From Leptothermofonsia sichuanensis E412 (GTDB lineage Bacteria > Cyanobacteriota > Cyanobacteriia > Leptolyngbyales > Leptolyngbyaceae): a stretch of 64,000 bases of DNA. The notes beneath the pieces were generated by a model. That model had not been told where the DNA came from. It did not search any database and saw nothing but the letters and a program-made list of their open reading frames with translations. Location of the stretch: the NCBI RefSeq assembly GCF_019891175.1, contig NZ_CP072600.1, forward strand, positions 1,426,001 through 1,490,000, in the 5' to 3' direction. Made by a program: the position numbers and the translations under genes. Below, piece by piece: positions 27,034-35,375 of the stretch. Positions within the stretch are counted from its first letter, which is position 1, and every line of letters begins with the position of its first letter.

Positions 27034-28577
27034 CGACTTAGCCCTCGCCGTTCTCGTTCAACCGTCATCCGACGCAAAATAATTCGGCTCACTTGCTCGG
27101 CAATCTGCGCCACGTCCACTTCAGGAGCAGCCGTACTGGACGGCGGGGCGGGTGGAGGGGGCATGGCACTCACGGGTGTTCCGGTGTCCACCGCTGAAGA
27201 TTCAGGGGATGGCATATTGCTTTCCTGCCGCTGGATCAGAACCCGGTTAATCGGGGGCACATAGAGGGGACGGGATTGGGAGGAAGGGGCGATCGCTCCT
27301 GGAATGCCCGTGATGGTTGTTGAAATTCCTGGCAGACCATTCCCCGATATTCCCGCTTCGGTCTGTCTGGGATAGCGAAGCACCATCCCCCCATTTTTTC
27401 CAGTTTCGTTGCCAGCCTGCCGTATCGGCATAGGACGGGAAAGGGACCAGGAGAGGGGCAGAGGCAGAGGCTGGGGTTTCAGTTGCATAGTCGATGCCTT
27501 AGCCACTGTCTTGATGGGTGTCCCCATCGGGTTATCTGCCCCGGTCAAGCCGTCCCTGCTCTCCTTTTGTGGCAGGGATGGCAGGCTCTTCACCGGATCA
27601 GGTGCTATTGCCGGAGTTGGAGACACCAGATAGGTTGCCATTTTCGGCTGCACAGATTCCTCCTCCGGAGTAGCAGGCGATCGCCACACGAATTCTGTTG
27701 AATGGTGTTGAACGGGTGTAACGGTTGCCATTAAGGGGGAAGCAGCGGTTATCGGAGCAGATACCCCAGATTCCGCAGGGAGGTGAGGCTGAACCGCACT
27801 CGCATCCGGAGAAGTGGGATGAGACTCCCCTGAGGTCGCCGGAAGGGAAGTTGCCAGGGGCATTTGCGGCTGACGCTGAATCGTTGCTGAAGCCCTTGGT
27901 TCTCCGGAGTGAGGGGGACTAACGGAAACTGGAACCACTGGGAGATCGGAAATCACTGGTTGCCGCCGAATCCGAAATGATCCCGAAGGCAGGATAGATG
28001 GAGAATCAGGCAGCGATACAGAATTACCAGCTTCTGGTGACGAATTGGGTTTTGCCTGAACTACGGAAGTGGCAGTTGCCATCATACCCGTTGGTGCAGG
28101 AACCGTGGCTTGTGCTGATACCGAAGCCATGCCGGGTGTGCCTGAGTCCCTGGTCAGGGGAGATGGCTCCACGGCAAAGGAAATCGGTTGGCGTTCCTGC
28201 CCTGTACTATGGGGAGAATCGGACTCTGATGAACTCCAGTGTTGACTCGCTGAAACTCGCTGTACCATCCCGGTTCCACCAGCTTCCGAGACTTCTGTGC
28301 GCTGTCCGGTAAATCGGGGAATGAATGGCTGCGATCGCCCCCCTGATGGTTGATAGCGGGATTGAATTCGTTCTGGCAGATCCATTCGTCGCATCAGACG
28401 GGTGGTGGTTGCCTGTTGTTGCCCATAATGGCGATGCAATTGCTGCGTATTCATGACACCCGGCATTTGCAGCAATCGCTGCTGTAACCGTTGCAGCACA
28501 GGTGGCGCTACTGCTTGAGCTGCCGTTCCCGCTGGCTCAGACAATTCACCAATCGGTTGATGGTCATTACCCGACAT
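27030..28577 (-). CDS. Pro/Ser-rich eCIS-locus protein
   Basis: 515 aa from the ATG at 28577, which has GGGGGAGG seven bases upstream; an in-frame GTG at 28592 is a weaker choice. The N-terminus (about 20-75) holds a Gln/Arg-rich helical stretch (PPVLQRLQQRLLQMPGVMNTQQLHRHYGQQQ). Most of the protein is low complexity (Pro, Ser, Thr, Gln) and probably unfolded. The last 35 residues, VAQIAEQVSRIILRRMTVERERRGLSR, form a basic helix that looks conserved and may dock to another tail protein. Function unknown; it lies at the usual place between the tail chaperone and LysM genes. Confidence 0.75.
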   Translation of the reverse strand: MSGNDHQPIGELSEPAGTAAQAVAPPVLQRLQQRLLQMPGVMNTQQLHRHYGQQQATTTRLMRRMDLPERIQSRYQPSGGRSQPFIPRFTGQRTEVSEAGGTGMVQRVSASQHWSSSESDSPHSTGQERQPISFAVEPSPLTRDSGTPGMASVSAQATVPAPTGMMATATSVVQAKPNSSPEAGNSVSLPDSPSILPSGSFRIRRQPVISDLPVVPVSVSPPHSGEPRASATIQRQPQMPLATSLPATSGESHPTSPDASAVQPHLPAESGVSAPITAASPLMATVTPVQHHSTEFVWRSPATPEEESVQPKMATYLVSPTPAIAPDPVKSLPSLPQKESRDGLTGADNPMGTPIKTVAKASTMQLKPQPLPLPLSWSLSRPMPIRQAGNETGKNGGMVLRYPRQTEAGISGNGLPGISTTITGIPGAIAPSSQSRPLYVPPINRVLIQRQESNMPSPESSAVDTGTPVSAMPPPPAPPSSTAAPEVDVAQIAEQVSRIILRRMTVERERRGLSR

Positions 28578-28592
28578 CCTTGCCTCCCCCAC

Positions 28593-28787
28593 TCATCCAC
28601 TCATCCACTCCCTTCCTCCCTCACTCTCTGCATTCAACCGTCGATTAATTTCAGCCACTTCCTCCACCCAGCGCTGCCGTTCCCGGTGTTCCATTGCCAT
28701 TAACAATTCCGGCGACCAGTGGAAGTGATAGGCAATATAGGCTACCTCCTCATAGATGGGTTTGAGGGGGTAGCCTACGATTCCCCC
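28593..28787 (-). CDS. DUF6760-like small tail protein, read by probable -1 frameshift
   Basis: A reading frame too short for routine calling: GYPLKPIYEEVAYIAYHF...HWSPELLMAMEHRERQRWVEEVAEINRRLN, about 60 residues ending at TGA 28595-28593. The pattern matches small DUF6760-type proteins seen at this spot in other eCIS loci (from memory). Between the frame's upstream TGA (28796-28794) and GYPL there is no ATG, GTG or TTG. The frame is -1 relative to the upstream gene, and the overlap carries a GGGGG run (28787-28783) just before that gene's TAG (28777-28775). The likely product is therefore a frameshift fusion, as in phage tail-assembly chaperone pairs. The start given marks the slip site. 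A rare ATC start at 28781 is the alternative. Confidence 0.72.
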   Translation of the reverse strand, partial: GGIVGYPLKPIYEEVAYIAYHFHWSPELLMAMEHRERQRWVEEVAEINRRLNAESEGGREWMSG

Positions 28788-29140
28788 GGTTGATCAAGCT
28801 CCACCTCAATTCCCTGCTGGCAATGGGGGCAGACCAGTTTGAGCGATCGCGTCCCATTCCCGTTAATCCGGTTATAGAGATCCTGCAAGTAAGCCAGATC
28901 CGCCGCAAACAAACTCTCAATCACCTTGGGGTTGATCATCTCCAGGGCACCCAGACGAATCACCACCCGCGACAACAAAATCACAATCAAATAGGCAGGA
29001 TTGGATTGCACACGGGGGTCTTTCAGCGGCACAATTTCATCGGCACCCGTCGCCAATCGCATCACCCCATCTCGATGCAAATTACCATCGGCATCGATAT
29101 AACCCATGGGTAAGGTGAATTCGTACTCTGTTTGAAACAT
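28775..29140 (-). CDS. Tail-assembly-chaperone-like protein
   Basis: 121 aa. Short beta N-terminus (FTLPMGYIDADGNLHRDGVMRLAT), then helices (SNPAYLIVILLSRVVIRLGALEMINPKVIESLFAADLAYLQDLYNRING) and a C-terminal CPHCQQGIEVEL. This is the pattern of phage tail assembly chaperones of the gp41 type; in eCIS the gene follows the tube gene as here (three bases after its stop). The single CxxC could bind a metal with a partner. Its 3' end overlaps the start-less DUF6760-like frame at a G5 run, so a second, longer product is probable. Confidence 0.75.
   Translation of the reverse strand: MFQTEYEFTLPMGYIDADGNLHRDGVMRLATGADEIVPLKDPRVQSNPAYLIVILLSRVVIRLGALEMINPKVIESLFAADLAYLQDLYNRINGNGTRSLKLVCPHCQQGIEVELDQPGES
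28783..28787 (-). promoter_or_regulatory. Candidate -1 frameshift site (G5 run)
   Basis: In mRNA sense the 0-frame codons are CCG GGG GAA TCG TAG; slipping one base back on the G5 run (G GGG GAA) enters the DUF6760-like frame six codons before its conserved GYPL start and avoids the stop. Confidence 0.55.
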
Positions 29141-29143
29141 AAC

Positions 29144-29581
29144 CTACACTTTGACTCGCTCTAACCGTTCACACACAATCGTGAAAGTGTCGATCGCAAC
29201 GTCATTCCCTTTGGCATTAAAACTGGGTCCGGTATACTTACTTGCCCAGGCACCAAAGAAATTCCAGCGTGCTTTTTCCTTAGACGGATCCGCTTCGTCC
29301 AGAATTACAATCGAACCGTTCTGGCGTGTCACCTTACCATTCACCGCATCCAGGTGCCAGTTGTAGAGATCCATCGAGTCTGTAATCCCCCACTTCAGCG
29401 TGATGTCGGGATACTTCGCCATCCCCGGCAGCTTGCGGGCGGTGGTGGCGTCTCCCCCTTCCCGGTACTCCACCACCTGCACTTCTGAGCCAAACCCACT
29501 GCACTCCATAAATCCTGCTGTGATGACTCCTTTAATCTCTACCTTGAACCGATAGTTCTTGTACGGATCAACTCTCGCCAT
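29144..29581 (-). CDS. Tail tube protein, gp19/Hcp-like (Cis1-type)
   Basis: 145 aa, T4 gp19-like inner tube. Hallmarks: YRFKVEIKGVITAGFMECSGFGSEVQVVEYREGGD, RKLPGMAKYPDITLKWGITDSMDLYNW, and the end FNAKGNDVAIDTFTIVCERLERV. TAAGGAGATG precedes the ATG. Only one tube gene is present; many eCIS have two. Stacked hexamers would form the channel that carries the cargo. Confidence 0.95.
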   Translation of the reverse strand: MARVDPYKNYRFKVEIKGVITAGFMECSGFGSEVQVVEYREGGDATTARKLPGMAKYPDITLKWGITDSMDLYNWHLDAVNGKVTRQNGSIVILDEADPSKEKARWNFFGAWASKYTGPSFNAKGNDVAIDTFTIVCERLERVKV

Positions 29582-29631
29582 GAATTCATCTCCTTAAATG
29601 CCTGAAACCAGTGGCTACACAATTCACAATT

Positions 29632-29694
29632 CAAACTTCAAAACTCAAAACTCAAAACTCAAAACTCAAAACTCAAAACTCAAAACTCAAACTT
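29632..29694. repeat. AAAACTC heptamer repeat between sheath and tube
   Basis: About nine head-to-tail heptamers. They sit between the sheath stop and the tube ribosome site and may set message processing between these two highly expressed genes (inference). Confidence 0.9.
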
Positions 29695-29695
29695 C

Positions 29696-30886
29696 CTAAC
29701 TGCCCGTCATTTGCTGGATGCGGAAGATGACAAATTCAGCCGGTTTGACGATCGCGACCCCAATCAGTGTCACCACCTGTCCCCGTTCCCGCACATCGGG
29801 TGGATTGGTTTCAGCATCGCATTTGACAAAAAAGGCTTCCTGGGGAGTGGTTCCAAACAGTCCACCATCTCGCCATTGCCCCAGGAGAAAGTCACTCACA
29901 TCACGGGTGATGCGTTGCCATAACACAGGCGTATTCGGTTCAAACACAGCAAACTGAGTCCCTTCATCAATCGATTCCCGCAGAAAGTTAAAGTAACGGC
30001 GGGTGCTGATGTAGGTAAATTCCTTGTTGTCCTCACCACCCAGGGTCCGGGCACCCCAGACCTTAATCGTGCCGTTAAAAATCCGCATGACATTCACCCC
30101 TTTGGGGTTCAGGCCCTCCTGATGGGCACTGGTCAGGCGGCGATCCAGATCAACCGCTCCCCGGATGACTTCATTAGCAGGGGCTTTGAAAACTCCTCGT
30201 TCTCCATCCACACGGGTATAAACTCCAGCAATATGGCCACTCGGAGGCTGGGAAACTACTGCATTTGGTTCATCCGAGGTGGGATCAGGAACCTTGATCC
30301 AGGGGAAGTAGAGGGCGGCGTACTTACTGTTTTTGGTTGGTTGTCCGGGGGGCTCTCCAGCAGTCGCTCCCCGAATTGCCTCTGGGGTTAAGGCTGACGG
30401 ATTCTGGACACCGTCCAGAATGGCCACCCGGTCTTCCATTTTTTCACAGTGATCAATGATTGCTTCGTGTTGGGCTTTTGTCGTCACCCCCGGCACCGCC
30501 ACAATTGCAATCTCATCAATTGTCTCCAGTTTTTCCAGGTGTCCTGCCAGATTCGTCAGGTCAGCCGCCGTTGCCACCCGTATCACCCAGCAACGGGTGC
30601 CCCCGTTATTCAGAAATCCATAAACAGCCAGGGCTAAGGTCTTGTTACCTGTCTGAATATCATTCCCAAACTTGTTCTTAAATTCCTCCCAGTTGGTAAT
30701 CAGTTGCGGTTCCCCAACCGGAGCAAGCGGTAATCGATTGGTTTGACTGCCTGGTTCCAGGGGCATTTCAACATTATTGGCAACGACACCAATAAAGGCT
30801 GCCGTACTGGTTCCCACCCCCGCGATGGGAGCGGAAGCGGGGGGAATTTCCTCAACATAAACGCCAGGTGCAAGGTATTGTGGCAT
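29696..30886 (-). CDS. Contractile sheath protein (Cis2-type)
   Basis: 396 aa. Starts with the standard sheath motif YLAPGVYVEEIPPASAPIAGVGTSTAAFIG. The C-terminal sheath domain holds GVNVMRIFNGTIKVWGARTLGG, YISTRRYFNFLRESIDEGTQFAVFEPN and the closing VVTLIGVAIVKPAEFVIFRIQQ, which provides the handshake strand between subunits. The length is short for a sheath, so few surface insertions are present. AAGGAG lies about ten bases before the ATG. A single sheath gene is present. Confidence 0.95.
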   Translation of the reverse strand: MPQYLAPGVYVEEIPPASAPIAGVGTSTAAFIGVVANNVEMPLEPGSQTNRLPLAPVGEPQLITNWEEFKNKFGNDIQTGNKTLALAVYGFLNNGGTRCWVIRVATAADLTNLAGHLEKLETIDEIAIVAVPGVTTKAQHEAIIDHCEKMEDRVAILDGVQNPSALTPEAIRGATAGEPPGQPTKNSKYAALYFPWIKVPDPTSDEPNAVVSQPPSGHIAGVYTRVDGERGVFKAPANEVIRGAVDLDRRLTSAHQEGLNPKGVNVMRIFNGTIKVWGARTLGGEDNKEFTYISTRRYFNFLRESIDEGTQFAVFEPNTPVLWQRITRDVSDFLLGQWRDGGLFGTTPQEAFFVKCDAETNPPDVRERGQVVTLIGVAIVKPAEFVIFRIQQMTGS

Positions 30887-30931
30887 GGGCGATGGCTCCT
30901 TGATGGCTCCTGAATGGATAGTTTTGGTGGC

Positions 30932-31798
30932 TTAAGTTAACTGGACGTTGTAGTGGGCACCGGCGATCGCAGGCACCGTGATGGGAAAAGTCTGGATGGC
31001 TGCCCCTGGACGTTGCACCCGCAGGGTATAGGTAGCGGCAGGCAGGGGACCGAGTTTATAATTTCCGGCGGCATCGGTCTGGGTGGTCAGGTTTTGTTCG
31101 ACCAGAGTGACCGTGGCGGCGGCGATCGCCGCATTTCCGGCATCGGTCACCCTGCCCCCAATCTGAAAGGAGGAGGGTTCGGTCTGGAATCCTGCCGATG
31201 TGAGCAGTCGGGGACTGAGTTCATGGGTAATGGCCAGGGGTGCAGGGGTTGGAGTGGGGATGACCTCCAGGGCGATCGTCACCGTCACCATCAGGGAAGC
31301 CCGCAGGGGACTGTTAAGTGCCGTCCAGAACTCGGCAGTTCCCTTCAAACCATCCGCGGTAGACACAATCATGGGCGGTGGTAGCTCCTGCCCCCGCTGG
31401 CGGCTCTGCTGCACCTGTTCCAGCAAGCTACCCCGCAAAAATGGCTCTGGAATTGTGGGATAGCGGGATAGCACCTGCAATACCTGGCTCAGCAGGCGAT
31501 GTTCCTGGAGTGCCAGTTCTGTACCTCCCACGGGCCACGCCGTCACCAGATAGGAACAGGCAACCCGCATGGGTGGATAGCGAATGATTGCCTGCCCATT
31601 GCGACGCTCAATCAGGGGTTCATTGTCCCGCAGTTCCTTGTTCTCCTGGATATCAAACAAAAACAGGTTAATCGCCGTTTGGGAGGGATTGAATTGATCC
31701 GTGGGGCGATCGAACATAATCCGAACTGCCGCCAGTTCTGGGGGCAACCCCGGCTGGGTCAAAATGGCTTGCAGGGTTTGACTCAAATCACGGATCAT
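30932..31798 (-). CDS. DUF4255 cap protein with carboxypeptidase-regulatory-like domain (Cis16-type)
   Basis: 288 aa from the ATG at 31798; a TTG at 31813 would add five residues. The N-terminal 180 residues are the DUF4255 family (MIRDLSQTLQAILTQPG, VRIMFDRPTDQFNPSQTAINLFLFDIQEN, RYPPMRVACSYLVTAWP), known as the cap or terminator that closes the sheath and tube. A C-terminal beta-sandwich (about 212-288, GGRVTDAGNAAIAAATVTL...TDAAGNYKLGPLPAATYTLRVQ) is of the carboxypeptidase-regulatory type. That extra domain may bind a surface such as a membrane or cell-wall component; inference. It is followed by the sheath gene. Confidence 0.9.
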   Translation of the reverse strand: MIRDLSQTLQAILTQPGLPPELAAVRIMFDRPTDQFNPSQTAINLFLFDIQENKELRDNEPLIERRNGQAIIRYPPMRVACSYLVTAWPVGGTELALQEHRLLSQVLQVLSRYPTIPEPFLRGSLLEQVQQSRQRGQELPPPMIVSTADGLKGTAEFWTALNSPLRASLMVTVTIALEVIPTPTPAPLAITHELSPRLLTSAGFQTEPSSFQIGGRVTDAGNAAIAAATVTLVEQNLTTQTDAAGNYKLGPLPAATYTLRVQRPGAAIQTFPITVPAIAGAHYNVQLT

Positions 31799-31880
31799 TT
31801 CGTTCAACCACAATATCTGGATTCTGGAAGATTTGTGCCTTCATTTGTGCCTTCATTTGATGCGCCGGACTATTCAGTTG

Positions 31881-31944
31881 AATGGCACTGACATAAGGGG
31901 TTAAAGATCTCTAACTTCTTGAAGAAGTTGGAGATCTGAGCGCG
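31881..31944 (+). repeat. Dispersed repeat B, copy 1
   Basis: Unit starting AATGGCACTGACATAAGGGG and holding the palindrome CCAACTTCTTGAAGAAGTTGG. Other copies: 32781-32855 (inverted), 37814-37879, 63682-63752. Confidence 0.9.
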
Positions 31945-32654
31945 AGTGCATTTGTTAATTCATTAACATTCCTATTCAGTTAAGCGCCATCCCCACCAAC
32001 CATAGTCACGCTGAACCCACAGTCAGGCCGAACTCATAAACTGACTGAATTGAATGGACTGGCTGAATTAAATGCCATAGTTTTCACAGCATTACCTGAG
32101 GAATCAGGCCAAAATCTCCAACGAAATTTTCATCGATCATTACGATCATTAATCGATAATTAAAAGCGGTAGCTCAGTTGCACTCCCCGATCTTTCATGA
32201 TTAAAAACAACTTTTTCAGGTTAAAAAACACCCTTTCAGGTTAAAAAACTGACTGAGGTGATTCTTGCACAAGAAATACCAGCCCTCTATGGCATGAATT
32301 ACGCCAGATTAAGACATAGCCATAGTGAAGCCACACCGTAAGGTTATTGCCGCAGGCTTAACCCCTGCCACAAAATAGAGGAAATTCCTGATCTGAAAAT
32401 CTCCTTGTCAGGATCAACCTTGAATGATAACTGAGAGCACAAACTAACCAAAAGCAAAACCTGAGTGATAGGACTGAAAAACTCAGCCTTATACAGCCAT
32501 TGTTTCAAAAATAAATTGGACTCAGCTTCGGAACTCAATGCTAGTTATAGCAGAACTATCCGAATTTATCAGTTGCACCGAAACAAATTTTATTTATTAA
32601 CTCTTTAAACCATTCAGAGTTTATTAATTGAATTTAAATATTGATGTTTTTATC

Positions 32655-32749
32655 TATAGCCCTTTTCAAGGGTGTGAAGTCCAGTGGGTGCTCCACCCCT
32701 CTAACTGGACCTCACACTCCCGTACCTTACTCAATTGAGAAACGCCATA
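32655..32749 (+). repeat. Dispersed repeat C, copy 1
   Basis: About 95 bp, from TATAGCCCTTTTCAAGGGTG to GAGAAACGCCATA. An inverted copy at 35556-35651 lies on the other side of the AAA+ ATPase gene. Confidence 0.85.
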
Positions 32750-32780
32750 TACATGAATGTCACTGAATTAAGCCGAATGC

Positions 32781-32855
32781 GCTCGCTCAGATCTCCAACT
32801 TCTTGAAGAAGTTGGAGATCTTTGGAGATCTTTAGCCCCTTATGTCAGTGCCATT
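32781..32855 (-). repeat. Dispersed repeat B, copy 2 (inverted)
   Basis: Inverted relative to copy 1 at 31881, with a small internal duplication of GATCTCCAAA. Confidence 0.9.
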
Positions 32856-32976
32856 CCTGTATACATAACAACCCACTGGAATGCCAGTACAAAAATCGGA
32901 TTTCTTCTACCAGATACCCAGGTTTCATTGAATTTTTCGCCGGCAATCCGATTGCCTGGAATTCTGAACCAGTGCT

Positions 32977-35166
32977 CTAGCTCTCCAGTTCATTCCAGGT
33001 ACGTCCCAGTTTTTGATGTTCCCGTCTGGCCGCCTGAATCAAATGCGTCATTTTGATCGCCTGTTCCTCGTTAGCGGCATAGAAGGCGGCTGCCAGACCA
33101 ATGTTTTTGATATTGGCCCCAGCCAGTCGGATTTCCCGTGCCAGCATCTCAAAGTCAATGTCCTTTTCCAGCGGCGCTTCCGGTGGAAACACCACCTGCC
33201 AGATTTGCCGTCGGTGTTCTTCATCGGGAAAAGGAAAGTCAATGATGATTTGCAGGCGGCGCACGAAGGCATCATCCATGTTTTGCCGCAGGTTGGTGGC
33301 TAAAATTGCCAGTCCCTCATACTCTTCCATTTTTTGCAGTAAGTAGCCAATTTCAATGTTGGCGTAGCGATCGTGGGCATCCTTTACCTCGGAGCGTTTG
33401 CCAAACAGCGCATCGGCTTCATCAAAGAACAGAATTGCATTGGCATTCTGGGCAGCATTAAAAATGCGATCGAGATTCTTTTCAGTTTCTCCAATATATT
33501 TGCTGACGACCTGGGACAGGTCAATTTTATACAGATCAAGCTGAAGTTCGCTGGCGATGACTTCTGCTGCCATTGTTTTACCCGTTCCTGGCGGACCTGA
33601 AAATAGCACATTCAAGCCTCTGCCCAGGGACAATCTGCGCTCAAACCCCCACTCACTGTATACAATATAGCGGTTCTTGACCTGGCTACAAATCTCTCGT
33701 AATTGATCGAGTTGATCAGGCGGCAGGATGATTTCATTCCAGGTGTATCTGGTTTCAATTTTGCGTGCCAGCAGGCTCAAGTCCTGACTGGATTGGGCAC
33801 GGGCAGCCATAAACAGGTCTTTGATGGTTATCGCTGGGGATAAGGGATGAGCCAGAGGGGGCTTTTCTGTTGCTTGAATAGCCCGCTGCCAGTGGACATG
33901 ATTTTGAGCGGCAATAATGGTCCGTTCTATCTGTTCGGGTGTGAGGCGAAAACAATTGGCCAGTGCCTCCAACTGTTTAGTGCTAATTGTAATGCCGTTC
34001 TGGTTCAGACTGGCCTGCCAGAAAGTTCGTCGTTGGCTAAAGTTGGGAATTGAAAAGTTGATTTCCACTGTGTTGGTCGTATGAAACTGAATTTGCAACT
34101 TTGGTTGTTGATTTGCCAGCACAGTAATTCCTGGATGATCTGCTAACTGAGCCATCAGTAATTGACGCGCCAGGGTTTGTTCCTGCCCTGCCAGGGCATC
34201 CAGCCCGGTTAAATACAGTACAGCCTTTTGCCATCGAGCTTCTCGAAACAGGATAGGCAAGGCGGTTTCCAGTTCCAGCTTCAGGTCAAGAGCCTGACTC
34301 AAATTGGAACTGATCAGGGGTGCTCCAAGATAAGCCGCGATCGCTTCAGCAGTTCGCCGTTTGCCCGTCCCAGCAGGTCCACAAAAGCAAAGCTTGAGAG
34401 GCTGCCGGGACTGCCAGGATTGAGCCGCCAGCCTGTTGAGTGCTTCTCTGGTGCCAGGATCGAGGATGCTGTGCTCCAGGCTGGCTGAGGGGCGATCGCT
34501 CTGGCAAAAGGAGCGCAGGCGGGGGTCCAGTTCGGACTGCTCGAGCAGCAGACGAATCACCTGCTCATCCAGTTTGAGGAAATGGGCCAGGAAGGAGGGT
34601 TGCACCTGATTGGGATCGGCAACCAGAGAGATCAACCCCTGTTGCAGCAGGGGGGCGCTGGGGGTAAGGTGGGCACGACGGGCGATGCGATCGCTGGCAG
34701 AGGTACACAACAATGTCAGCGCTAAATCCACAGTCGGTCGTTTCCGGGTGACATCATCCTGTAAAAAGGCGTAAATCCGCTCATAGCGCAGATCCAGTTC
34801 GGGGGCTAATGCAATTAAAACTAAATTAGTGTCGAAGGGGGAAAGCCTACAGGTCTGTTCCAACCAGAGCAACGATTTAGCATTGCTGATTCGTCCAGAA
34901 ACCAGATCCAACTGAGTGGACTCAATGTTTAAAGCAGAAACCCCAGGCTGACCAGCCAGCATCCGTTCCACGTCCTGACGGTTAATATAAAGCCCACGAT
35001 AGGGGTCGGTTTCGGCTTCCGTTCCGTAGGTGTCCCGCGCTGCAAAGATGGCTCTTTCCAGCAGGCGATCAAGATGCTGAAGCGATGACAGTAAATCATC
35101 AACAGGTCGCCCATGCACCGGAATTACGGTCTGGTCATCCATAGTGGGGTGGGGGTTTCGAGTCAT
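32977..35166 (-). CDS. eCIS AAA+ ATPase (Cis15-type)
   Basis: 729 aa. An N-terminal all-helical region is followed by two ATPase modules. The first is degenerate (Walker-A-like GPAGTGKRR near residue 264). The second is canonical: GPPGTGKTMAAEV near 524, Walker B ILFFDEADALFG near 579, and LATNLRQNMDDAFVRRLQ, the VPS4/FtsH-type sensor and arginine region. Such ATPases are found in nearly all eCIS and are thought to assist assembly or recycling. First gene of the locus in transcription order. It is framed by inverted copies of repeat C. Confidence 0.92.
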   Translation of the reverse strand: MTRNPHPTMDDQTVIPVHGRPVDDLLSSLQHLDRLLERAIFAARDTYGTEAETDPYRGLYINRQDVERMLAGQPGVSALNIESTQLDLVSGRISNAKSLLWLEQTCRLSPFDTNLVLIALAPELDLRYERIYAFLQDDVTRKRPTVDLALTLLCTSASDRIARRAHLTPSAPLLQQGLISLVADPNQVQPSFLAHFLKLDEQVIRLLLEQSELDPRLRSFCQSDRPSASLEHSILDPGTREALNRLAAQSWQSRQPLKLCFCGPAGTGKRRTAEAIAAYLGAPLISSNLSQALDLKLELETALPILFREARWQKAVLYLTGLDALAGQEQTLARQLLMAQLADHPGITVLANQQPKLQIQFHTTNTVEINFSIPNFSQRRTFWQASLNQNGITISTKQLEALANCFRLTPEQIERTIIAAQNHVHWQRAIQATEKPPLAHPLSPAITIKDLFMAARAQSSQDLSLLARKIETRYTWNEIILPPDQLDQLREICSQVKNRYIVYSEWGFERRLSLGRGLNVLFSGPPGTGKTMAAEVIASELQLDLYKIDLSQVVSKYIGETEKNLDRIFNAAQNANAILFFDEADALFGKRSEVKDAHDRYANIEIGYLLQKMEEYEGLAILATNLRQNMDDAFVRRLQIIIDFPFPDEEHRRQIWQVVFPPEAPLEKDIDFEMLAREIRLAGANIKNIGLAAAFYAANEEQAIKMTHLIQAARREHQKLGRTWNELES

Positions 35167-35375
35167 TATCTTCGAGTCACTATCTCAATAGTGGCATGGC
35201 ACTGAAGGAATGGGTATCTCAAATCTTGCAGCAGTGTCAGAAACCGGGTTTCTTGCCATTCATTTAACCTAAAAGCCTTGACTCTTCATTCAGAAACCCA
35301 GTTTCTCAAGGCTTGTTGAGAATGGTGCAAGATCTAAGGTATCCTTCTTGCCCTGTATCCCTTCCCCTGTCCCCA

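Larger units (their letters stand above)
31814..32976. other. Intergenic region within the eCIS locus with repeats
   Basis: No gene found. It holds repeat B copies at 31881-31944 and 32781-32855 in opposite orientations and repeat C at 32655-32749. The rest is AT-rich and contains several GTTAAAAAAC-like short repeats at 32190-32250. Any promoter for the cap-sheath-tube part would have to lie here; none is obvious by eye. Confidence 0.6.

Noticed and set aside
29632-29694. Heptamer repeat as a small CRISPR or origin iteron
   Set aside because: The units are adjacent with no spacers and no replication gene is near; it is a simple tandem repeat.
6142-35166. A complete prophage
   Set aside because: No capsid, portal, terminase, lysis or integrase gene is seen; the AAA+ ATPase, DUF4255 and DUF4157 genes mark an eCIS instead.
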